Source: Minisyncoccota bacterium
GTDB lineage: Bacteria; Patescibacteriota; Minisyncoccia; Moranbacterales; GCA-2747515
Reading direction: 5' to 3'
DNA length: 14,316 nucleotides
Assembly: GCA_938044295.1 (NCBI GenBank)
Contig: CALIRC010000042.1
Span: forward strand, 1 to 14,316
Shown: positions 6,603 through 12,751 of the stretch, piece after piece
How positions within the stretch are numbered: position 1 is the stretch's first letter
How the letters are laid out: the number at the start of each line of letters is the position of its first letter
Made by a program: the position numbers and the translations under genes
The notes under the pieces: generated by a model
Told to the model about the DNA's origin: nothing
What the model saw: the letters and a program-made list of their open reading frames with translations, nothing else
Database searches by the model: none

Positions 6603-7838
6603 ATGAAGACGATTATTGTTCTGGCTACACTTGCACTCACCATACTTTTCTTACTACCTGCAGACACAAAAGTACATGCAACTGAAAGTCCAGTAGAGTC
6701 TTCATGTCATCTCACTTCAGAGATCGAAGGTTCTATAGTAATTGACTATAGCGGGAAGCGTATTTTTGCGCCACACAGCCCACACGAATTTGCAGTCACA
6801 TCAGATATCAATATTTCTGCAGGAACATATGATATATATCTTGAAGGATATGATGGCCACGAAGGACGAATAGCAGAAAATCAAAAAGAGGAGCAATACA
6901 AAGTCATACTGATGGGAGGTGGAGCAACTGTAGCAACTACTAACCCAAGTGGAGATGTACCAGATGATAAAGATGATGCATTTTGGAGTGGAAAAACAGA
7001 CACAAGTCTAACACTTTCTAAGAATGTTGATTCACTACGGATACGTCATGCACATGCAGGTAAGCAAGGTAAAAGTAATAGCCTTATCCCAACGTGTATG
7101 ATGCTTGTTCCAGAAAAAGAACAAGAAAAAAAGCCTATAGGAGCAATTTGTGGTAACGGGAAAAAAGAATCTCCAGAAGAGTGTGATGATGGCAATGCAG
7201 CTGCAGGCGACGGGTGTAGTAGCTCATGTTCACTAGAGCGAATCATTATCGATCCAGTGTGTGGCAACGGTATTGCAGAGGCAGGAGAGCAGTGTGATGA
7301 CGGAAATGCAGATGAAAACAATTGTACAAGCCAATGTCGTTTCCCAGAGGTGCAAGTTGAAAAGGAGAAGTGTGAGGCAGAGATTGGTAACACCGTGTGG
7401 AATGATCGAAATGCAAATGGAATACAAGATGAAGGCGAAGAGGGAATCACGGATGTAAAGCTAAAACTGCAATATGGTGACAAGGTAAAAACAGATCGAA
7501 CAAATTTTCGCGGTCGGTACAAGTTTGAAGATCTATGCGCAGACACGTACCGCGTGATTGTGGCAACAGAAACACTTGATCCATCATGCTATCAAACATA
7601 TGACAAAGATGGAACGCTTGATCACACGTCACGACATAAATTAGATAATGATGAGGAATATACAAAGGCAGATTTTGGCTATCATTGCCCAGACAGTAGT
7701 AGTGGAGGAGGGCGAAAATCTCCAGATACAGGTGCAGGGCCATTTGCAGCTGCAGCAGCGGCAGGAAGTGCATCAATTGCTTCATGGATTGCTTACAGGC
7801 GAATGAGAGATGAAAGTGCTACAATCATTCGATTCTAG
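6603..7838 (+). CDS. Secreted Cys-rich, SdrD-B-like protein with SPDTG sorting tail
   Basis: A 411-residue predicted cell-surface protein. It has a Sec signal peptide (about 1-27, hydrophobic TIIVLATLALTILFLLPA, likely cut after VHA). An N-terminal domain of unknown family (about 30-170) contains two cysteines. Two Myxococcus-type cysteine repeats (DUF4215-like, CGNG..E..E.CDDGN...GDGCS..C) follow at 183-209 and 220-245. An SdrD B-like domain (about 258-362) opens with IGNTVWNDRNANGIQDEGE, a calcium-binding beta-sandwich of adhesins. A Ser/Gly linker leads to SPDTG (373-377), a roughly 20-residue Ala-rich hydrophobic segment and the basic RRMR: the layout of a sortase sorting signal with SPxTG in place of LPxTG. 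The next gene is a sortase, its likely partner. It has its own promoter and a hairpin directly after the stop. An adhesin or surface stalk role is plausible but unproven. Confidence 0.85.
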   Translation: MKTIIVLATLALTILFLLPADTKVHATESPVESSCHLTSEIEGSIVIDYSGKRIFAPHSPHEFAVTSDINISAGTYDIYLEGYDGHEGRIAENQKEEQYKVILMGGGATVATTNPSGDVPDDKDDAFWSGKTDTSLTLSKNVDSLRIRHAHAGKQGKSNSLIPTCMMLVPEKEQEKKPIGAICGNGKKESPEECDDGNAAAGDGCSSSCSLERIIIDPVCGNGIAEAGEQCDDGNADENNCTSQCRFPEVQVEKEKCEAEIGNTVWNDRNANGIQDEGEEGITDVKLKLQYGDKVKTDRTNFRGRYKFEDLCADTYRVIVATETLDPSCYQTYDKDGTLDHTSRHKLDNDEEYTKADFGYHCPDSSSGGGRKSPDTGAGPFAAAAAAGSASIASWIAYRRMRDESATIIRF

Positions 7839-7842
7839 AGAA

Positions 7843-7866
7843 AAACGCTCTCGAAAGAGAGCGTTT
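7843..7866 (+). terminator. Strong hairpin after the surface-protein gene
   Basis: A perfect 10-bp stem AAACGCTCTC / GAGAGCGTTT closed by a GAAA tetraloop, starting 5 bases after the stop codon. Only three T follow on the plus strand (five on the minus strand), so termination may be partial; an mRNA-stabilising 3' structure is the alternative. Confidence 0.65.
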
Positions 7867-7922
7867 GATGCATCTCTCCAGCTCACGTAAGAAAAAAATA
7901 TCGAAATAAAGATGTATAGCGA

Positions 7923-7942
7923 GAATAAAGTTGACTTTATTC
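7923..7942. promoter_or_regulatory. Palindrome over the sortase -35, candidate operator
   Basis: Arms of 9 bp (GAATAAAGT / ACTTTATTC) match perfectly around a central TG, 20 bp in all. The repeat contains the whole -35 hexamer at 7931-7936. The size and position are typical of a binding site for a dimeric regulator that would block RNA polymerase. No regulator is identified. Confidence 0.5.
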
Positions 7943-7959
7943 AATGAGAGTGATAGAAT
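7931..7959 (+). promoter_or_regulatory. Promoter of the sortase gene
   Basis: TTGACT (5/6), a 17-bp spacer, then TAGAAT (5/6) preceded by TGA (extended -10). The predicted start near 7966 leaves about 20 bases before the ATG at 7986. The sortase can therefore be transcribed apart from its presumed substrate gene. Confidence 0.75.
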
Positions 7960-7985
7960 CATTCCTTGTTACAGGCAAATAGTAA

Positions 7986-9080
7986 ATGGTTAGTATGAAA
8001 ATGGGAATAAAAGTAGTGATAATATTCATAGTGCTGTTTGGTATATTTTACCTCATTTTTTCAGGTCGATTTACGCTTTTCGTGGATTTAATTCTGCCTC
8101 GACCAGAAACATCGCAAGAATTAACGCAGGAACTTGAAAAGCGATACCATGGAATTTCACCTTTCTGGCTACAAAGATATGGCGTGGCAGTGCGCAAAGA
8201 GGCAGATATCCATGTTGATGCAGATGCAGATGGATTAACGCTAATTGAAGAATACAAGTACTTTACGCATCCCTTTGAAGCAGATACAGATTTGGATGGC
8301 TTTAGTGATGGAATGGAAGTACGTAATGGATACTCGCCAACAGGGAAGGGGCGATTAGATATAAATAATAACAATCTTCCAGATCATTGGGAACAAAAAT
8401 ACAATCTCTTTGGTGAGGAAAGTTTTGCTAGCAGTGATACAGACAACGATGGACTCGTTAATGATAAAGAATTTCTCTATGGTACAAACCCGCGTAAGAG
8501 TGATACAGATGGAGACGGATATACAGATGGTAGTGAAGTAAGTGCAGGATATGATCCAGGGGTAGCAGGCGATGGTCGTATCGCGTACCACATTATGATT
8601 GACAAAATCAACATTGATGCACCTATCATTCTTTCAAAAGATGCAACAGAAAAAGTTTTACAAAAAGATCTTGAGAGGGGCGTTATTCACTATCCAGGAA
8701 TGTCATTACCAGGCAAAAGAGGCAATAGTTACATTGCAGGACATAGTTCAAATTACTCATGGGCTGCAGGCAATTTCAACACAATTTTCAAAGACCTTGT
8801 GCAAGTAGAAAGAGGAGATTACATTACTATAACAGAAAAACTCGCTAGCGGTCATGAAGTGATGCATCGATACTTTGTAACACTGCAAGAAGAGGTAGCT
8901 GCTGATGATGCAAGAATTTTCGCAGACTCACAGTCAGCATTACTGACATTAACTACTTGTTGGCCTCTTGGAACTGCAGAAAAGAGGATAATGATTAAAG
9001 CGCATCTCGTAGACACAGAAGAAAATTTTGTCTACAATGACACTCAGACTAAAGTCGCTGGAAGAGATTTTTTAAAATAA
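7986..9080 (+). CDS. Membrane-anchored sortase with calcium-binding repeats
   Basis: A 364-residue cysteine transpeptidase that should cut a sorting signal and attach the protein to a surface acceptor. One TM helix (about 8-26) anchors it. Residues 77-190 hold Asp-rich thrombospondin type-3/EF-hand-like repeats, e.g. DADADGLTLIEEY, DTDLDGFSDGMEV, DINNNNLPDHWEQ, DTDNDGLVNDKEF and DTDGDGYTDGSEV. The sortase barrel follows (about 200-345) with catalytic His253 (AGHSS), Cys325 (TLTTCWP) and Arg334 (AEKR). Typical sortases are 200-250 residues, so the repeats account for the excess. The gene lies directly after the SPDTG protein, its probable substrate, and has its own promoter with a palindrome. 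ATG 7995 is an alternative start three codons in. The exact sortase class is not assigned. Confidence 0.9.
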   Translation: MVSMKMGIKVVIIFIVLFGIFYLIFSGRFTLFVDLILPRPETSQELTQELEKRYHGISPFWLQRYGVAVRKEADIHVDADADGLTLIEEYKYFTHPFEADTDLDGFSDGMEVRNGYSPTGKGRLDINNNNLPDHWEQKYNLFGEESFASSDTDNDGLVNDKEFLYGTNPRKSDTDGDGYTDGSEVSAGYDPGVAGDGRIAYHIMIDKINIDAPIILSKDATEKVLQKDLERGVIHYPGMSLPGKRGNSYIAGHSSNYSWAAGNFNTIFKDLVQVERGDYITITEKLASGHEVMHRYFVTLQEEVAADDARIFADSQSALLTLTTCWPLGTAEKRIMIKAHLVDTEENFVYNDTQTKVAGRDFLK

Positions 9081-9107
9081 AAACGATTAAAACACAAAAA
9101 AAACCTA

Positions 9108-10145
9108 ATGATCGATTTGATAATATTTAGCATACTTATTTTTCTTAGTGCCTTTTTTTCAAGTAGCGAGACTGCATTCTTTTCTTTATCACCAGCTAAG
9201 GTACGTCTACTTAAAAGTAAGGGAGGTGAAGCGGGAAAAGTAGTTGAAAAACTAAAAAGGGATCCACAAAAATTACTCGTCACAATCCTCATAGGCAACA
9301 ATATTGTAAATCTTTTTACCGCGTCATACGCAACGGTAGTAGCTACGAGATTTTTTGGCTCAGCAGCGCTGGGTATTGCAACAGGCTGCACAACATTACT
9401 TATTCTCATTTTTGGTGAAATCATTCCAAAATCATTTGCATACGCTTCAAATGAAAAATTTGCCCTCATAACAGCTTGGCCAATCTATTTCTTGAGCATA
9501 TTATTTACACCATTTGTAATAATACTTGTTGCACTGAGTAATACTTTATCTCGTTGGGCAGGTCATAGTGTGAGTAATAAAGAGCATGTGACAGAACAAG
9601 AGGTACGAACAATGACGCGTATGGGAGTAGAGAGTGGCAAGATAGACTACAAAGAGCATGCAATGATTGAAAATATCTTTCGTTTCGAAGATATAAAAGT
9701 CAGTGGAGTGATGACTCCGTGGTACAAGGTGGTAATACTCTCCGGTACTGTCCCAATCGAACAAATTGCACATTTTGTCTCACATGAAGGGTACTCACGT
9801 TATCCTGTACATGATGGAAAAATTGAGGAAAACATTATTGGCTATATTCATATGCGAGACATTATGAAGGCGCTCAATTCTGATCGCAGAGATGAGCCAA
9901 TAAAAAATTTCGTAGTAAAAATGACGCGAGTCGCAGGATCAATCAGTATAGAACGCATCTTTCGTGCAATGGTAAAAGAGCGTGCACATCTCTATCTCGT
10001 ACACAAAGAAATGAAAAAAAATGAGCTCATAGGCCTCGTGTCCCTCGAAGATGTTATCGAAGAAATCCTAGGTGAAATTGTGGATGAATCCGACAAGGAG
10101 CGAGAAAAAAAAGCACTAAAGAGCAACTCTAAGGCACTTTCTTGA
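9108..10145 (+). CDS. CNNM/CBS-pair membrane protein (CorC/HlyC-like)
   Basis: A 345-residue integral membrane protein of the family that includes CorC, magnesium efflux proteins (MpfA) and eukaryotic CNNM. The CNNM (DUF21) domain occupies about 1-155, with the conserved SSSETA (18-23), GNNIVN (63-68) and GEIIPK (103-108), and three to four hydrophobic helices. Two CBS domains follow (about 200-255 and 265-325), starting at VMTPW and ending in LEDVIEEILGEIVDE. Family members of about 430 residues end in a CorC_HlyC (transporter-associated) domain; this one stops about 20 residues after the CBS pair and lacks it. It starts 27 bases after the sortase with no terminator seen between, so it may be co-transcribed. 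Mg2+ or Co2+ export is the usual role; the ion cannot be told here. Its TGA stop overlaps the -35 of the next promoter. Confidence 0.92.
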   Translation: MIDLIIFSILIFLSAFFSSSETAFFSLSPAKVRLLKSKGGEAGKVVEKLKRDPQKLLVTILIGNNIVNLFTASYATVVATRFFGSAALGIATGCTTLLILIFGEIIPKSFAYASNEKFALITAWPIYFLSILFTPFVIILVALSNTLSRWAGHSVSNKEHVTEQEVRTMTRMGVESGKIDYKEHAMIENIFRFEDIKVSGVMTPWYKVVILSGTVPIEQIAHFVSHEGYSRYPVHDGKIEENIIGYIHMRDIMKALNSDRRDEPIKNFVVKMTRVAGSISIERIFRAMVKERAHLYLVHKEMKKNELIGLVSLEDVIEEILGEIVDESDKEREKKALKSNSKALS

Positions 10146-10170
10146 CAAATAGAAACCTTTTTGTTACGAT
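10142..10170 (+). promoter_or_regulatory. Promoter of the sigma4-HARE gene
   Basis: TTGACA (6/6), a 17-bp spacer, then TACGAT (4/6) preceded by TGT (extended -10). The -35 overlaps the stop codon of the upstream CNNM gene. The predicted start near 10177 leaves a leader of about 28 bases. Confidence 0.75.
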
Positions 10171-10204
10171 GTACGAACTAACGAAAAAATGATAAAAAGT
10201 TTCT

Positions 10205-11236
10205 ATGAAAAAGTCATTCTCTGATATATGTAGTGATGCGCTCAGCGTTTTAGCACCACGTGCTCGCGACTGTGTTGAACGTCGGTTCGGAATTGGTCAT
10301 GATGCGCCACAAACACTTGATGCAATTGGTAAACAGCACGATATTACAAGAGAGCGCGTACGACAAGTTGTGCGTGGGAGCCTTGAAGAAGTTGACGCTG
10401 CAAGCAATGCCGAGTACAAAGCCGCACAAAGTGCAATCGAAGGATATGTGCGAGCACACGGTGGCATTGTGCACGCTACACGACTTTTTGATGCATTTAA
10501 AGAAAAACAAGATGCAGAGATTGGAGTAATGCGATTTTTTATTGCTGCATCAGAAGATGTTGTGCTTGTTGATAAGCACAAAGTACATCCTATCGAACCG
10601 TCAATCCATGTAGTTGACTTTAATTTTGAACAGTGGAAAGCGCTGCATGATGATGCACATGGTTTTTTTGCTGATCGTGGAAGTGTTGCATCAGAAAAAG
10701 ACCTTTATGCTGTACTAGCAAACAAACACAAAACGCTAGATGATGTACATATGCGAGAACATCTCCATGTCTCAAAAGAAATTGCAAAAAATCCATTTGG
10801 TCATTGGGGTGTGGTGTTGTGGAGTGAGGTGAAGCCACGGAGTATTCGTGATAAAGTCTTTCTGATCCTAACGCACGCCAAAGAACCAATGCATTTTCGT
10901 GAAATTGCAAAGGCCATCGATAAGAAAAATCTTGGAAAGGGAAATAAAAAAACGCACCCACAGACCGTGCATAATGAACTAATCAAAGACAGTGCATTCG
11001 TCCTTGTCGGTCGTGGTACATATGGACTTGCATCACAGGGCTACACGAAAGGAAAGGTGAAAGATCTTATCATTGACGTGCTAAATAAATCACAAAAACC
11101 ATTAAAAGCAGACGAGGTCATTGAAGCAGTGCTCAAGCAACGTACAGTCAAGCCTGCAACAGTAAAAATCAATCTAAATGCAGTTGCAGAAAATGCAAAT
11201 GGTACGTATACTTTGAAGAAAGAATACGCAGCGTAA
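10205..11236 (+). CDS. Sigma-70 region 4 / HARE-HTH fusion protein, putative regulator
   Basis: A 343-residue soluble, predicted DNA-binding protein. Residues about 12-65 match sigma-70 region 4: LAPRARDCVERRFGIG, then TLDAIGKQHDITRERVRQVV, the helix-turn-helix that contacts the -35 box in true sigma factors. No region 2 or 3 is present, so it cannot recognise a -10 as a sigma factor would. A middle part (about 70-205) of unknown family follows. Residues about 213-276 (IRDKVFLILTHAKEPMHFREIAKAI...TVHNELIKD..FVLVGRGTYGL) fit the HARE-HTH/RpoE-delta winged helix. A second winged-helix-like unit lies at about 283-338 and ends GTYTL. The combination suggests a modulator of RNA polymerase or a transcription factor. 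It has its own near-consensus promoter and no Shine-Dalgarno. Domain calls are firm at the N-terminus, good for HARE, and inferred for the last unit. Confidence 0.82.
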   Translation: MKKSFSDICSDALSVLAPRARDCVERRFGIGHDAPQTLDAIGKQHDITRERVRQVVRGSLEEVDAASNAEYKAAQSAIEGYVRAHGGIVHATRLFDAFKEKQDAEIGVMRFFIAASEDVVLVDKHKVHPIEPSIHVVDFNFEQWKALHDDAHGFFADRGSVASEKDLYAVLANKHKTLDDVHMREHLHVSKEIAKNPFGHWGVVLWSEVKPRSIRDKVFLILTHAKEPMHFREIAKAIDKKNLGKGNKKTHPQTVHNELIKDSAFVLVGRGTYGLASQGYTKGKVKDLIIDVLNKSQKPLKADEVIEAVLKQRTVKPATVKINLNAVAENANGTYTLKKEYAA

Positions 11237-11364
11237 ATATGATCTATAAAAGCTCTAAAAAGAGTGCACAGAAAACCAAGTCAGGAGGGTGAACAAAAGA
11301 GTAGGAGTAGGTGGCACAAAGTACAGAGAACGCAAATAGTAGGCCGTAAAACAAAACACACTTT

Positions 11365-12630
11365 ATGATTCGAGAAGTCCTTGATTTTTTTGGTATATTT
11401 GGATCAGTATTTAATGCAACATGGTTTGTGATATTACCTGTTGCATTTTATATTGTTTTTAAAAGTCTGTGGGGTCGACATGTTTTTATTCAGTGGATTA
11501 CGTCACAAGATGATATTTTGCTAGAAATAATTCCACCGCGGGAAGTAGAGAGAAGTCCACAAACGATGGAACAGTTCTTTAATCTTCTAGCAGGGACTGA
11601 CAAAGGACCAAATGTTGTACAGAAAGAAGTGGAGGGCTATGTAAATCCAGTATTTTCACTGGAAATTGTAGGTATTGAAGGAAGTGTACATTTTTTTGTG
11701 AGATGTAACCGCAAATTTCGTGAACTTGTCGAAAGTGGTCTTTATGCACAATATCCTGGAGTTGAAATTATCGATGCAGAGGACTATACCTGGAAGGTTC
11801 CACGTATCGTTCCAAACAAAGAGTGGACGAATTGGAGTGCAGACTATAAATTAGAAAAACACGATGCATACCCCATTCGCACATACAAGGACTTCGAAGA
11901 AGATGTTACAGGCAAAATGATTGACCCATTGCATGAGTTACTCGAAGCAATGTCAGCGTGTGGACCAGGGCAACAAATGTGGATACAATTCATCATTAAT
12001 GCAGAAACACCAAAGTGGGTTAATACTGATGGTATGGCGCAAATCGATAAATTTGTTGGGAGAGAAAAACCACCAGAATCAGGATTTGCGCGGGCATGGA
12101 AAGACTTGACGGACGTTATTGGTGGAGTTGTGACTGGATGGAATACACCACCAGAATTCGAACCATTTGGCAAAGAGTCAAAAGACGAGCAACCACTTGA
12201 ATTTCGCCTCACTCCTGGAGAAAAAGGCACACTGACTGCTCTGGAGAACAACCTTTCCAAGGCATTTTTCAATGTAAAGATGCGTATGATGGTGATTGGA
12301 AAAAAGGAAGGTTTCACAAAAGCAAATGTAAGCGCTGTAAATGGTGGAATTATGAAGCCATTCAACGATAATTTTCACAATAGCATTCTCATCTTCGGTG
12401 ATTCAAAAACCGATGCAGAGTACTTATTTAAGTCAAAAATTGTATCACGTAAAAGTCGTATTCAATTAGAGCGCTTCAGAGATCGTGATACATCAGGAGT
12501 TATATTCCATCTGTCAACTGAGGAGCTTGCCACGCTATTTCACCTACCAGACATGTCAGTAACGGCACCAGGTATAAATTTCGCTGGATCAAGACGTGGT
12601 GGCGCGCCAGCAAACCTTCCATTTACATAG
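11365..12630 (+). CDS. Membrane protein paired with a VirD4-like ATPase
   Basis: A 421-residue protein of unrecognised family. One TM helix (about 14-36) near the N-terminus is followed by a long soluble part. Its last 40 residues, LSTEELATLFHLPD...TAPGINFAG..R.GAPANLP, resemble a segment that in larger DUF87/VirB4/VirD4-type proteins lies immediately before the P-loop ATPase domain. Here the protein ends at that point and the next gene encodes an ATPase with almost nothing ahead of its Walker A motif, so the two may be separated halves of one machine. The 121-base gap to the ATPase contains a strong promoter. The 128 bases upstream show no convincing promoter, so transcription may come from the sigma4-HARE gene. 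The family likeness is from memory of the motif; a role in DNA or protein export is inferred. Confidence 0.7.
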   Translation: MIREVLDFFGIFGSVFNATWFVILPVAFYIVFKSLWGRHVFIQWITSQDDILLEIIPPREVERSPQTMEQFFNLLAGTDKGPNVVQKEVEGYVNPVFSLEIVGIEGSVHFFVRCNRKFRELVESGLYAQYPGVEIIDAEDYTWKVPRIVPNKEWTNWSADYKLEKHDAYPIRTYKDFEEDVTGKMIDPLHELLEAMSACGPGQQMWIQFIINAETPKWVNTDGMAQIDKFVGREKPPESGFARAWKDLTDVIGGVVTGWNTPPEFEPFGKESKDEQPLEFRLTPGEKGTLTALENNLSKAFFNVKMRMMVIGKKEGFTKANVSAVNGGIMKPFNDNFHNSILIFGDSKTDAEYLFKSKIVSRKSRIQLERFRDRDTSGVIFHLSTEELATLFHLPDMSVTAPGINFAGSRRGGAPANLPFT

Positions 12631-12673
12631 ATCTCTGAAAAAAAGCATACTAAATACTAAGTAGCTGTTATTT

Positions 12674-12688
12674 CTCTTGATACAAGAG
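12674..12688. repeat. Inverted repeat over the -35 of the ATPase promoter
   Basis: Perfect 6-bp arms CTCTTG / CAAGAG around ATA. It overlaps the first four bases and end of the -35 hexamer (12677-12682). It could be a small operator; chance is also possible. Confidence 0.3.
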
Positions 12689-12705
12689 CTTAAAAGCGAT
12701 ATAAT
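12677..12705 (+). promoter_or_regulatory. Promoter of the VirD4-like ATPase gene
   Basis: TTGATA (5/6), a 17-bp spacer, then TATAAT (6/6). The predicted start near 12712 gives a leader of about 40 bases to the ATG at 12752. This is the only reported promoter here without a TGn before the -10. Confidence 0.8.
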
Positions 12706-12751
12706 AAAATACCATTCAAAAAGGTAAGTTAGATCAATTCTCTATAGATAT

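Noticed and set aside
7183..7345. Repeated CGNG...CDDGN coding units considered as a DNA repeat.
   Set aside because: The similarity is at protein level (two Cys-rich domains); it is not a separate DNA repeat or a CRISPR array.
7046..7546. A 166-codon minus-strand ORF opposite the surface protein.
   Set aside because: Ser/Pro/Phe/Leu-rich antisense shadow of the Cys-rich repeats; the plus-strand frame has clear domains.
10151..10204. Complementary segments AGAAAC and GTTTCT flanking the sigma4-HARE promoter.
   Set aside because: The arms are 42 bases apart, the match is bulged and lies in A/T runs, and the first arm is outside the predicted mRNA; likely chance.
11250..11275. A short CTCT...AGAG hairpin after the sigma4-HARE gene.
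   Set aside because: Four-base arms without a T-tract; too weak for a terminator.
11844..12365. A 173-codon minus-strand ORF.
   Set aside because: Antisense shadow inside the membrane protein gene, with no promoter or family features.
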